A DNA stretch of 64,000 nt from Todiramphus chloris collaris (lineage: Eukaryota > Chordata > Aves > Coraciiformes > Alcedinidae), in the NCBI GenBank assembly GCA_025345505.1, contig JANVCC010000022.1:28624375-28688374 (forward strand). Reading direction: 5' to 3'. A program made the translations under genes and the position numbers. The notes beneath the pieces were generated by a model that did no database searches, was not told where the DNA came from, and saw only the letters and a list, made by a program, of their open reading frames with translations. Shown here piece by piece: positions 1 to 13,495 of this stretch; the first letter of the stretch is position 1; each line of letters opens with the position of its first letter.

Positions 1-3000
1 CTTATTTGAGGTTAGCTAATTTTGTGCCTTCAGGTAAGAAACTTGAAAGGAAAAGTGGCAGAAACATTAGATGTTCCTAAAATAAACTGCATCTTTGGAA
101 AATCAGCACTACTGAACTGATTAATTCTAATTGCAAATGATTTGATGTGCCTTTTCTGTTTCACTATTGACTGTCCACTAAAGTCAGCCTTTGTTTAATT
201 TTGGGGGCAGTAGCAAGCACAGAATTGTTTGATAAATATTAATGCTCACTGCACCTCCTAATGAATTAGAGACAAAGGAAAAGTTCGAGTCTTCATTTTG
301 TTCCTCTAGCTTTGCAATGCAGTTGCATGATGTAAGCAATGGTGTTACACAGAATTAATCTCAATAAAGAAAGCCACAAAGGAAAATGCTCAGTTTATGA
401 GGGTTTTGCTACTCTTACTATAATCAGTATTTAACTTAGTTTTGAATAAAAGGTAAACCAATTTGAAAATAATTTATTCAGGAAACAGGCATATATATAT
501 TGCAAGGTCTGCAGCTGCTCAGTGGAATTAATGCTTTTCTCAGGATAAGTCCAACTATTTGAAATTCTGGTTTCACCCAGGTTGCCAGAGCTTCCTAAAT
601 CCTGATTTCACATGCAAGAGCCCAGAGACCTATGTCTGTCTGCTTGCTCCAAGATGCTCTGCATTCTCAGGTTTCAAGCAGATCTGCAGGAAACCTGCCT
701 CAGGTTTGGCAAGACACTTGAAAGTCAAAGATGACTCATCAAACTCTCACATTTTCACTTTTTCACTTTTGCTAGAAAACACCTCATTAACTGCTCTGGT
801 GAATGAGATTAATAACTTGCATTTAAACTTCAATTTTGACTCACTTCAATATTAAGGAAAAAAATTAATTTAAAAATACAACTGCTGATAAATGTATACA
901 TAAGGTAAAAAAACACATAGATGAAAATTACTCAAAAATGGCATGAATTTCTTTGGAAATGTCATCAGGAACAATTTTTTAAAACACTTCTTTATCTTTC
1001 TGCAGAACTTCTTCAGTTTCTGCACACCCACACAATGAAAAATTGTAAAGCATGTGTAGATAATTCATTGAATTAAATCAGGAAATACAAAGCAGAACCA
1101 AAGTTTTCCATGGAGAATTAACTATATAAAACTCCATTTTTAAATTAAAAAGAAAATGTTAGCGTCCAGAACTCCTACTAACTCTAACTCAGGTGATCTT
1201 CCTCATCTTTTTTATTTTTTAATTAATATTTATTATGGCATAGGTTCTTAGCAGTGTCAAATGCAGAGAAAAGGAAGATGCCTGTGAGTCACTTCTCCAT
1301 TCCCATGATCTAGTCTTTAGGAAACAAAATGCTGCCAGCATTTACAGTAGAGGTTCTCAAAGGAACCACTCAGTTGTAAAGGGAACCAGCTGAATTACAG
1401 TGTGCACTGACTCCACTTCATTTTTTGCAACGAGGAAATGGAAGCCCCAGTGCAGGTACAATAATTTGGTCTTATTCTTTCATTATCATTTTTGAAACAG
1501 ATATAAATACTGCTGAGTGACTGGGCAGGACTACAGCAGTACTTCTCCCTCTATGGCTCACAAACACAAGCATCCTTGTTGCCAAGAGATCCGTCTTTCA
1601 GGGACAGCAAAATCCAAACTAAACCAATTAATGGGGTTTCTCCGGAAGTTAGTTCTTCTGATTCAAGACAATGAAGGTACTAAAGAAGAACTCTGTATTT
1701 CAGCTTCTGCAAGTTCCACAGATTTTACTGTGGCTTTTGAAAGTCTTGCTTGCATTTTTCATTTTAGCTGGAGCAAAGTTAGTATTCAAGTTCAGAGCAT
1801 CATCTAGTGGACCTGACAGTCTCCCCTTTAGTCATCCTCTGCCTTCAGAGCATATAAATATGACCAAAGCTCAGTGGTCAAGTGTCAGATGCTTCCTTCT
1901 TGTCAGATGAGTGCAGAACTTCGAGTAAGGTAGCCTAAGAGCAGAGGCTTGAAGATTAACATTGTGGATGGTGGGGGAAACCAGTCTTGAAAGTAAGACA
2001 ACTTCCAGGCTTACACAGCATGGAAGATAAGAGTCAGTGACAGAGTCTTGAAGGGAGTCTGCACTTCTACACAGACAGCTGCAGAGAACCAGGTGTGATC
2101 TAAATGGGACAAAGTGGGAAAATCCTGGCATGTTTCAACACTGTGCCTCTGAGTTACTCTAAGAGAAGGACAGGAGTTGGGAACTTTTTATTCATGATCC
2201 CTTGCTCAGGGCTGCACCTGGGGTTGCAATCTAGCTCTTGGAGCAGCAGCTACAAAATGTAGTGATGACTCCTGCCAGGATAATTACACAGCTCCAGTGT
2301 CACATCTTTCAACAAGCAAAATAATATAAAGGAACTGGGAACCTTAATGTGCAATATCATGTCATTGCTTCTTTAGGAAGAGAGGGGGGGATAAGTGAGG
2401 GGGGGATTGTATTTCAGACATACAGTATGTGCATAAAGGCTAACAGGTCCTGCAGGGAATCCAAAAAACAATTTTCTTCTGTCTGAAAACCTCAGGGGTT
2501 TGGTTAGACCTCAATGACATTTTCATTTTCCTGGTGGGAAAATAAAATGTCCCCAGCAGCGTAAATGCACACTTTTAATAAGTAACAGGCTTTTTAAAGC
2601 ACAGTGTTATACGATGACATTTTATGCAGAGATCTAACTCATAAACTCAGAGAGCAAAGGATAAAGAAAATGACAAGCTAGATACAGCACACATTAATAT
2701 ATGGCAGCAGTAAAAATCACAAAGGATGGATTGGCCCCTTACACACAGGGGTAAACATGGAAAAACTCTGTTGCAACCAATAGGGATATGCCAGTTTAGT
2801 GCTGTTGGGAAATGAAAGCTGGAGCAAGCCTCAATATCTCAAAATGTACTTATCCATAAACAATATTGTTTAATATAAAGGCAAGGAACTATCAATGTCT
2901 GAACAACTATAAGTATATCTTATTTGGCTTCTATGATCACTGCAGTCATTAGAAGCTTAAGCAGTCCTTGTTTTCAGTGTAAAACCATTTCTCCTTGCTA

Positions 3001-6000
3001 TGTATCTATCAGCTAGAGATCTAGAAGAGAGTTGGGTGAAGGAAGATTTCCAAAGCAATCTAAAGGAAAAGTCTCCACAAACCTTTTAAACAAGAAAGTA
3101 CTAGCTTGCAATCCTAAGCTTAGCTCTATTTCTCTTCAGGCTAATAAAGCTACATGTTATACTGAAAATCAGTATGAGTGTGTGTAATAAAGACTTCAGT
3201 TGTATAGCAAATAGCACATTCCTGTATCATACTCTTGTACTCCTTTGAATTGCAAGATTCTAGTTAATTTGTGAATTTGGTGTTTTCACGTAGCTAAAAC
3301 ACAAATACATACATAGAGCTGTGTATGTTTCTATGTATATTATGTATCACACACATGTGTATTTCAAACAAAATATATGTCTAAGTAAACTCATTTAACT
3401 TTGAATCTAACACTGGAGGTTATGTCCAACACAGACCACACTGCTTAAAGCAGGGCCAGCTTTGCAGCTTCCTACATAATTTGTTTAGCAGATTTATGAT
3501 CTCTGTCTCTCTAAATACATAGTTTCATATATGTATAGTTGTATGTATGCAATACAAATACAATGAGCTGCCTTTAAAGGACAGGTCTGTCCTGGATTTT
3601 GGAATTGCAGCACTGATAAAGAGGACCAAAATGCGTAACAAGTTTCTGGAGAGACTGGAGGAAGAACCACATGTCAGCACAGCAACTGTGGGACTCTGTT
3701 TCCATTCACTGGTGAGAAGTAGAAGGAAACCATCCTATTGTAATACCCCAAAATCTCTGTCTTGAAGTTTTCACAATTACAATTAAATGTATAACTTGGA
3801 GAAGATGCTGATTATTCTTAAACAATGGGACAAATACAGAAATTAGTCCATAAGCTTAGAAGACTAGAAATAGAGGAGACAAAGAATGGCCTCAGTTGGA
3901 AATTTTCTTTTGCACCAGAACATCTTCTCTGTTCCACAGCTCCTCACCTTGTTCAACTTATTCATCAAACAGGAGTCGCAGAACAGATCACACTACACCT
4001 CTTTCTTTGTCAGCACTATGTTTAAATGCACAATATCCATTTAGCTCTGACTGAGAAGTCACTACTATTTTTAAAGGATTCAAAAGCCCTCATCTTCTGC
4101 AATTAACCCTGAAAGCAGCACTCAGACATGAAGCTTTGACAGTGAAGCAAAATAAAAGTTTGGATTTCCAGTATTCATTCCACTGTGCCTACATCCTATG
4201 AACTGGGCAGACACATTCTATCCCCCAACACAGATGGCATCAGTTTCTTTACCTATTTGGTAACTTAGCCCAGGTTTTGGCATCTCTGTTGAATACTTAC
4301 ATTTCATTTGATTCCCTTTTAGTTTAATGTAGTACCAAAAAATAACTGTGTCTTTAGATATTTTGCTGAATCTCAGCCTCAACTTCTTGTTGCAATAACA
4401 GATTTGCTTGCAGCCTACCATGCAGTTACTGAATATGTGTTAGTAACACAGGAAATCCAGGGATGGTTACAGTCTTCAGGCTGGAACTTGAACTGTGTGG
4501 AAGTTCAAGTGTTTTGCTGTATGCTTTCCAAGAATTTCTTCTCCTTATTTAGTTTCCTCCTTTGAATTTTTAGTGACACCTTTCCAAGGGCATTTGCAGA
4601 GGGCTGTATTTTATTTATTTTTATGTAAAGTCATGATTCCAAGGGTATTTTTCATAAGAGTATTTCACACCCATACTGTGCTGCCTTCTCTCCAAATTTA
4701 TTTGCATTTATTCTCATCTCTGCACCACCCATTCTGTATACTGTTATAGATATATATTATAGAGATATTCTTGGAGACTGGCAGGGAACCAGTCAAAGAG
4801 ACCTATCCATTTTAAAAATGCTCTTCCCACTTTTGCTTTCTTTTTGTCTTAGCTTTATATTGGGCTAATTCCATGATTCACTTCTCTGACTGGGTCCATA
4901 CAAAGTTACTGTGCCATAGCCAAAGAGGGCATGTGGGGACAGGAACACAGGGTAGCTGAGGACAGAAGCTACTGCCTTTAGCATACTTTCCAGGGACATG
5001 TCCATAAACCCATTCCTAGGAGACAGCCCCTTCCCTGTTACTGAAGATTGGTTCTGATCCAGAACTGAATGACTAGGGGTAAACTGAGATGACAGGTTCA
5101 AGGTCAGGCTCAAATCTGTCTTTTAAAGTTTATGACACATCAGGAATTGAGGACGTGAATGTGGTTGCAATGGAAGTAAATCAATTGATAGAGTGGTAGA
5201 GAGAACCCACTCATCATCCATGGAAGGCAGGTGATCCACAGTGCCATCAGAGCAGGAATGCTTACCCTGAAGGATTTATGGTGCCTGCTAGACTTTGGCC
5301 TAGAGAGGGTAGAACTAGCTCAGGCATCAAAGAAAGGCTTTTTGTACCATTATTTGTTCTTGTCACCCAAGGACATCAAAGGAAAGATTGGCAGACAATC
5401 AGGAGAGGTTTTTGACAGGCAAAAAGACAGATGACGTTTGGAGAAGCCTAATATGGATATTCTTTGCAATAAACTTCAAATAAAGCACAAGAGAAGGATA
5501 GTCGAGATAAATTCAGACATTCTAGAATGGTCACACATTCTCACTGTACACACACATCAACTTTTGATTTGCTTCACATATAATTAACAACCATTTTAAA
5601 TACCATGTAGCTTTTCTAGCGAGGTAAAACGAAAGAGGCTCCCAGCTTCCTTATTAAGCCACTGCAAATTCATCTGCACTAAATGATAATGCATGCAGTG
5701 TTTACAATACCAGAAGGCTCAAAGTGCATGCAAGGAAAGAGATGGGGAAATATCTACTGAGTGTTTTGCAAAATGACTCATAAATAAATGATTCTGATTG
5801 AATCGTTGTGACTTGAATGTTTAATCTTTCCATCTATTTTTATTTGGGAAAAATTCTAGAGCAAATTGTGTGTGAGAATAGCAAATTTTGAGTCTAGGGA
5901 TGCTACGATTTTCTCACCTCATTCAGACTGTTAAAAAGGTAATTATTTGTTGCCAATTTGTCTGGATTTATTGCATATCTGTGATGAGAATTGTCTTTTT

Positions 6001-6152
6001 TACAACAGTCATACATTTTGTACGCTGGTGTGACAGTGGTGTAAATGCAGTGATTGTAAAGGAGTGATTTCTGGGCTGTGTTGCTGTAAGTAAGGCCCCA
6101 TTTTATCTCAGAGCTTGCTCAAAAATTCTTCAAGCATTTGCAATTAATTTCT
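1..6152. other. Gene-free AT-rich unique sequence
   Basis: No gene or recognisable repeat is supported here. Open frames are all shorter than 100 codons and show no family motifs or amino-acid composition suggestive of a protein. Short tracts worth noting are two runs of seven G near 2384-2405, CA/TG-rich sequence around 3300-3360, and a stretch around 5660-5810 rich in TAAT/ATGCAT-type motifs that looks like ordinary AT-rich non-coding DNA. A small exon cannot be excluded by reading alone. Confidence 0.6.
2384..2405 (+). repeat. Paired G7 tracts
   Basis: Two runs of exactly seven G are separated by eight bases (ATAAGTGA). Two runs alone are not a classical four-tract quadruplex motif, but each could split into two tracts. 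This is a local low-complexity feature; no function is visible. Confidence 0.7.
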
Positions 6153-6240
6153 TAAAAAAAAAACAAACAAAAACCCCACAAAACAAACAAATAAGCAAAC
6201 AAAACCAAAACAAAATAAAACAAACAAACAAACCCCAACA
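6153..6240 (+). repeat. CAAA/AAAC-rich low-complexity tract
   Basis: About 88 bases of A- and C-rich sequence built from variable AAAC, CAAA and AAACC units after an A10 run. The plus strand is almost free of T and G. The minus-strand translation is a meaningless Phe/Cys/Leu-rich peptide. It is either a degenerate microsatellite or the expanded A-tail of an old retroposed sequence; no body of a retroposon is recognisable beside it. Confidence 0.8.
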
Positions 6241-9200
6241 CTCTAGAATACTAGCAGCTTGTTTTGGCTCTTTCATTAAAAACATGCATTCTCGTGTGTT
6301 ACCTACAAAACTGCTGCATAGCACTCAAACCTTTATTTATATCAAATCATCATAAGCATGTCTGCCATTCTTTTGTTGATGTTGTTGGTGCAATTGTGTA
6401 CAGTGAGCATACACTCCTTTGGCAGAAAAAGCCCCTGATGTCCTGTAAGTTACAGATGTATGGTATTGCAGCTACCTTCTTTAGTTTCAATGTTGGATTA
6501 GGTGTATAAACCAAAGGACCAGGTTTACAGCCCTAGCTAGACTATACATATGACCTGGCATGTTGACCTATGCATGAGCTATGCAGAAGATAAAAAACAA
6601 TAAGCAGTATGCACACGTATGTGTTCATGCACTTGTTATATACAAAGAGAGGAAAACAGGAATATTTTCAGCAAGCTAAACAAATTAATTTAACAGTGAA
6701 TCTAAACTTTAAAAACTTGCTTTATTCCTAAATTGCAGGCAAAATGTTATACTTGGTCCTACAGCCCTTGTCCCACTGCACTTTAGTTAGCAGAATCATT
6801 ATAATAGCTGAAAAAGCTTCAGAATGAAGTCCTTATCTGGTAGCACTTCCTCTATCAAGAACCTCCTTACCCACTAAACAGGCTATGGGAAAAATGGCTT
6901 CTCAGTTCTACCAATTAGTTCTATCACATTTGTCTTCTATTTATTCTCTTTCTAAAATAGTGGTGACAGCTGACACCAGCGTGTACCTTCTTAGGGAACT
7001 GCATTCTCTCCTGCTTCATGGACCTCAGAGGCTTTAAATAACAGAGAACAAATAGCATCCTCTGCTATGAACCGCAGACAAGAGTCCCGGGAATACACCA
7101 CAAGGAGGCCATATTAAAGCATTCTTGGAGTTTATAAAGCCAGTCTTAGGTGGAGAGGGAAATTAAGAAGTACAAGCAAAAGAGAAAGGATATTTCTAAA
7201 ATGGGATTTGAAAAATATTGAGATAAATGAAGTGGAGAAATGTTGCTTGAAGCACCATATTTCGTTTAAGCTCCCGTACACGTTCCCCTTCTGCAGCTGC
7301 TGTGAAAATGTGTGCACATGGATGTGCTTAAGTGTGTGTGTGCACAAATACACAGCAGTACACACGAGTGCTTCACAGATATGAATAGTGCACACAGAGA
7401 GTGAAAGCAAACTGAAACGCCCATCACCAAGCCATACAATGTCAGAGATATCACATAAAATTAATGGTGTGTGTTCTGAAACCCTCACCCTGCAAAAGGT
7501 GTTTTAACTAAATAAGAACGTCACAGTTTCATGCCAACTGCATAATACTATTGCAAAGTAATTTGCAATTCTTGATAGAAAGGCATAGAGAAGATTAGAG
7601 TACATTTTGAAAGCACTTTGGTTTCTTTTATGGACAGGAAAACTGAATACTCCAAAATCTTCAGCATGTACATCTTCTCAATAGCTTCTGACAAAAAGTG
7701 ATTCAGGTTCACCACATACAAATAAAAGAAGCAGCAGAGGCCACAGCCAGGTCTATATTGACTACCTGAGTCAAGTTTCAGGTCACCTACAAGCCACCCA
7801 AGCCTCTAAGCAGTATCTCCTAATCAAATCACTTCAGCTGAGCTCCTGGGGATGAAGCTTGCTTTTCCACCACACTCCTTCATTTTTTCAAACTTAACAC
7901 CATGCTTCAAACTTTCAAGTGAAGAAATTCTGCCTGCAGCAATTTTGGGTGAACAATCCCCTAACACCCTTCCGACTTCCAGATCACAGGCCTCTTCCTC
8001 TACTTGTCCCAAAGCACAGACAGCCCCAGAAGAACAAACAACATATCTTCAAACAAGTTCCTAGAAAGACTTTCCATTTTACACATTCCAACAGAGCCTG
8101 GATACAGCTGAATGTGCTCAAGAAACGAATAACAGAAGATGGGCAGCCTTGTCAGAGACTGATTGATATGACGGCACGATGAAAGTACAGCAGAAATGAG
8201 AACTGCTATTTGATTCATTTTTTATTGCAGCCCAGTTGTCTGAAAGCAGTGCACCACTTCTAGCCATTCCAGATGCTGTATAACATCTTTGTAAATGAGG
8301 ACAGTGAAGGGACATGATATTCGATGCAGGTTTCTGTTTTGGCCTGAACAGCCCAAAGTCAGATTATCTTTCTATGCTTCTTATTTGCATTTCATAATGA
8401 ACAGACACTTTTCCTTCCCTTTCCCCCATGACTCCACTTTCTCACTGCTGGCACAGACAGAACAAGCAAGAAAATAGGTTTCATTATCTCTTTTTCTAAG
8501 TCACAACTGTATGTACTGATTCCTGGGACTCTGGGGCAAGTGTGGAGATGCCTCATCAAGGCATCTTGTAGTGTTACTGTCTAGCCCAATATGAGGCTCA
8601 TATTAAAACCTCTTATATTAAAACCTCTCATTGGTTTAGTGAGGTACATAAAACATAGTGATCTTTTTTTTACCATATAGCTGTTTGGTGCTCCACAAAA
8701 GCTGGCTGTAAAAACCTATACTGCTTAGATAACTGGCTATCAGTTTTGACCTTCAGAGGTGAGGTTATAGAAAATTGTATAAATATTAAAATTAGAAGTG
8801 AGGCTGAACTGCAAAGTTCATATTCAGATCTCATATCAAACTTGCCCAACACTTCAGTGCATTGGGAATGACTGATTTGGTTTGGGACCATCTCTAATTA
8901 AAAAAATATATGTATCTAATAATCTCACATCATTCCCACTGCTATTTTTGCTATGTACCTTGCCCTAGGTCTCTCTCACTTATTTCAGAAGCCTGAGTCA
9001 TACATTTGGGCTTTGGAGAATTGAGAGTTACAGTACGGGCAACTCTAGCTCATAATGAATATATAGTATCCTTAGGAGAGCCCATGCACAAGCAAAGAGC
9101 GAGACAGAAGAAAAATACAGCTTCGGTGAGAATCTGCACAAAAGCTGGCAGACAAAAATACACCTAAAGTGAGCAACTCTGTAACTAGGAAGCAGAGAAA

Positions 9201-12200
9201 ATGCAACCAAGATGTGCTCATGGACAGGCAGTGGAAGAAAACAACAATAAGCTGGAAATGGGCATCAGAGAGGCCTGAATGAGGTGATTAATGTATTCAA
9301 GAAGACAGAAAAGAGTTCTACCTATTTCTACCCATGTGAATTTGCTGTGGGCCCATTATTTCAGATCTGTGTGTTTTTCCCCACCCTTTGAATCAAGAAC
9401 TACCTTCCTCACCACAGGCCCTTCCTGTGGTCCAGCAATGTTATGATAACACTGTAAAAAAAATAAATTCTGGCATATATAACACAAGTCCAGAGTTATG
9501 ATCCAAAGCGACAGCACAGAGTAACACCATTTTAGTCAGTGGAAGGACAGTTAGGGATCTAAACCACCACATAATGTAAAATCCCATGAGCATGAAATCA
9601 ATTGAGTTCATTAGAAACACTGTGTCTTACCAATATTTGCTGATGGTAAATTATCTGCTGTCTGTCAATAGCCAGAGACCAAGCTGGGTAACAGAATCCA
9701 CGACAGAGTAATTTTTCTTATCACCTGACAGTTCATCCAGATTTGAGGAAACAATTCCAATGATATGTGGAGCTTCACAAACATACTGAAAGATTCATTT
9801 AAGCTATCATGGCAAATTATTTTCTACCCTGCAGCCAATTATTACATTTATATCATATGAGACATAATAGAAAGTCTATCCTAAAATTGTAAGATTCACA
9901 GTTAGGATTACCATAAGCTAGACACTTCCCATTTATTTAACAGAACAGATCCAAAAAGGGCTAGGATCTTCCCTGATAATTTTATGTTACCTGAAAAGCT
10001 GAAAATACCATAAAAACGTTCTCAATAAGGATGTTTTGGTGTCTTCAGGAAAATGTGATTTATGTTTGAGGAGAGTGAATTGGTCAGAAAATTGATTTTT
10101 CCTATAATTTTGAGATTTTGTTTTTACATTTTCCATAGCACACTGATTTTTTTGTGTAAACTATCCCAAAAGGATTTCAGTTTTCTAAGAGAAAACAAAA
10201 ATTTCCTATAGTAAGTATGTGAAAACACATAATTTTTTAAAAAAACTACTTCCCCTTAAAAAAAAAAAAGATAAGAATTTTTCAAACCAATCCCACTACT
10301 ATTCAATGAGAGATAGTAGTTTGTAGGTAGCTTCTTGGAGTTTTTTCTATACACAGTGCAGCGTGTAAATGATCAAAAAGAATTGTAAGAGGGAGGGAAT
10401 TCATGATTAGCTTACTGTAACACAAATTGATAGATGAAAGGAGGAGAATGTATGGTGTAAGTATTAGGGGCCATAAAAAGCACAAAAAATAATAATAAAT
10501 AAAAACACTGCATTTCAGCAGAGATAATTTGTGTAGACATGCAAGAAGTGTTCACTGAAATCAATGGAATGAGGCAACAAGAGGTAAAGGACATAGAGGA
10601 GAAATGGAAAGTGTTCCTAGGTAAATTAATGTATACCCAAAGGGCTGTGAGCTACCTAGCAATAAATATGTTTAGAGTGGGGGGAAAGAAGAAAATGGAT
10701 GACCTATGTAGTGAAAAGAGTAATCAAATGTAAAGAAGAGGTACTTGCAAGGAGTAAAATAACAGATCCAGAGGAAGAAGATCATTAGAAATGTTTCTAA
10801 CTTCTACTAAGATATTCAAAGATGGTGGGGTCATGCTGATTGTTACATATGCAAAGGGGAAATGGGGAAGAGGAAGAGAAGAAAAGCATTGATATGAATG
10901 AGAAGAATGGTGTCAAGAGACTGAAATGTGTCCGATGGTTGCTGCCAGCTTATTACTGCTGTAGTATTTTTCTTATTAATAATGTTGATGGTGTAAAAGT
11001 CAGAATTCAATCCCTACTGAAACTGATATTGCTTGGAACAGATTTAAGAAGAGGTAAACCATTATTTTGTCATTGATAGCAAACAAAATGAAAGGGGATC
11101 AAACCTTTCTTTCAGTTATTGGACAGAAAGTTAAGGAAATGGTATCTGATTTCTCCTGTCAGGTCACAAGTGTTTGGCAGCTTCTATACAGAAAAAAAAC
11201 ATAGCAGAGATTGTAACTTAGATAAACAATGTAAGTTTAGTGAGCTGAACACCATTCAGAATTAGAGAGGACACTGCTGAACTAAACAACTAAGTGTGAA
11301 ATTGAACACCATACATGTTCAGATGAATTAAAATAAATACAGTCTCTAAGAGCTGGCTGTACAGTGCAGATTTCATGACATGTCTGAGAAGATCTCACAA
11401 AATGTCTATGGCAGAGCCACAGACATTCTGCTTCTCTGCATCCTGCAAGCCACAGGTCCAACAATCAAGTCCCAGAGGTCAACCCCTCCCCAGTATCACC
11501 CATCCCAGAGCGTTTCAAGGTACAGTATGTAAACTGCTTTCCTACGCACAACTCTTCTGCTCTGACTTCACCTGTCTGGTGCGCCCTTTCTTTTTATCTC
11601 TTCTCACTCTCATTCCTCCTTGTCACTCAGTGCTATGGAGGAGATAGCTATGTATTCCACGGATTCTTCCCTCAAAACCAGCTTTTATAATCACACTTTC
11701 ACATGTTCCACCTTATTTTTTCCACAATGGAATCTGAAAACACTTTTTCTTCTGATTGGATCCCAGGCTGTTCATCCATCTGTGTTTATTTTATTCTTTT
11801 AGAAGTTACAGGCTCTTTAGTGATGATTTTGAGAAGTTGTTTGCAGGTTCACAGATTTTCCTCCTTCTTCGTATTTAAATCAATGTTTTGGATTCCTCTC
11901 AAGGGGAGTTTGACTTCATTGTTTATTTATTTATTCCCTCATTTGTCTTTTAGGAAAACAAATAGCTTTGGCTGTTAGGGGTAGAATAATCCCTTGATTT
12001 ATGACCTGGATTAAGGGATATCTTGTAAGCAGTATGTATTGCATAAAATTAGAAGGGAGAAAAAAAATAGAAGTGTGAATACTTGCAAATATATATTAAC
12101 AATGCTTTTCGAGCCAGTTCTGAATATTTTGATTTTTGCAGGCTCCAGTGTGTAATGCCTTGAAGAAAGGACTGAAGAGGGCAATCATATGAGGGGAAGG

Positions 12201-13354
12201 AAAGAGATCTAACTGTCACTCTGGTAATTATTTGCAATCTTCATTAGAAAACAAAAAGAAACTATACCAAATAAAACAAAATTGTTATGAGGTCAAAAAT
12301 GTCCAAAGTGTCAAGTGAGGGTAACCACAATCCAGGTTATTTTTCAGAAAGACTGATACAACACCTTGAAGAGAAAGAAATTCCCGTGCAGTTAAATGGA
12401 GGATTCCAGAAATCAGTGATAATATCTACCAAACCTTCCTCCATCAAGGCAGGGATGGAAGGGGAGATTGCAGCATATCATTTACATTGATGTCTTCCTG
12501 TGTTTCTCAAAGTTAGAGAGTAAGAAGATGCAAAATATGACCTATTAGAGTATACGTGACCAGAAAGCAGGATGTGAAAGCTCATAAGAAACCACACCAC
12601 AGCTGAAGTAAAAGCAAATTAGGTTTCATACTCCTGAGCAGGATAGTTAATTTCTATGAAGTGTTGTGCATCCAGCTTCTGTACCACATAAAAGAGGATC
12701 TATTCCTACCTTATTGCCCTATTGCAGGATTTGCTATGTAGCTCTCATCATGCCGTAAACTCTCTTATACGGAAAATTAGTTTTGCCCCCTTTGTTGATG
12801 CTAAGGAATATAATGCTTACATTATTTAATTCACTGTTTTGGAGGAATTTAATGTTCTGCTGAAGAGTTCCCTAGAACTTTATAATTGTATGAAGAGATC
12901 AATCACTCATTCTTTGCAAGCCCTGGGTAGGCTTCAGGGAGAAAAAAAGAAAATAAAAGACAAAATCAACATCCACTGATTCAATGGCTGGAAAAAATAT
13001 TGATCATTTGGGTCATTCCCTAAGCTCATTTCATTCTCTGTGTGAAAGAAAACAGCAGTCTTCTAGGAATAAAAGATACTCTGAAGGCAGCATCTTAATG
13101 CATTTCCACAAAGAGGCATGTTTTAAATACTTATGGAACATTTTAAGTCCTCATTTTTTAAGCCATCATTTTAATACAGCTTTTGCATGGGCATATAATT
13201 ATTGCTTTATACTGCAGTAAAACCTAGAAGCAAAAAACAAAGTCCAGCAGGACTAGGTGCTGTGCTAACATTAAGCCATAGCCTGGGTTCCCACTGAGGG
13301 GCTGTCAGACTAAACAGCCAAAAAAGGATGAAAATAGAGAACATAACTGGGAAA
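6241..13354. other. Gene-free AT-rich unique sequence
   Basis: No gene, RNA gene or transposon was recognised in this roughly 7-kb interval. It contains a TG/CA-rich patch near 7310-7375, a short 13-base direct repeat with a 15-base period at 8601-8628, and several A- or T-runs. The 118-codon minus-strand frame at 7132-7488 owes its Cys/His-rich look to the CA-rich patch. Confidence 0.6.
8601..8628 (+). repeat. Short 15-base-period tandem duplication
   Basis: The 13-mer TATTAAAACCTCT occurs at 8601-8613 and again at 8616-8628. This is a minor local duplication, probably replication slippage. Confidence 0.8.
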
Positions 13355-13495
13355 TCATTTCACAGACACGGAGCAGACCCACTGAGAAGTTGAGTAACCT
13401 GCCCAGGGTAACACTAGGGACTTGATTCCACACAAGGATACAATGCAGATTTCCCAAGCCAGTGACTACCGTGGAAAACATCCTTCCTTTCTATT
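13355..13495 (-). mobile_element. MIR/CORE-SINE-like relic
   Basis: On the plus strand the segment runs through diagnostic blocks in the order expected for a reverse-oriented MIR-type SINE: TTTCACAGACACGGAG, then GAGAAGTTGAGTAACCTGCC followed by CAGGGTAACAC, then an ACTTGATTCC block, and finally CCCAAGCCAGTGACTACC. These parallel the well-known amniote MIR consensus (acagatgaggaaactgag, gttaagtgacttgcccaagg, ttgaacccagg, gctcttaaccacta), as recalled rather than aligned. The copy is diverged, as expected for a family that stopped moving before or early in bird evolution. It has no coding capacity. An alignment or RepeatMasker run would settle the subfamily and exact ends. Confidence 0.6.

Noticed and set aside
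3410-3480. Possible CR1 tail (TGCTTAAAGCAGGGCCAGCT)
   Set aside because: Only about 20 bases resemble a CR1 3' UTR; flanking order does not fit.
7132-7488. 118-codon minus-strand frame with Cys/His spacing suggesting a zinc-binding protein
   Set aside because: The Cys/His pattern comes from a TG/CA-rich simple patch; no true zinc-finger spacing.
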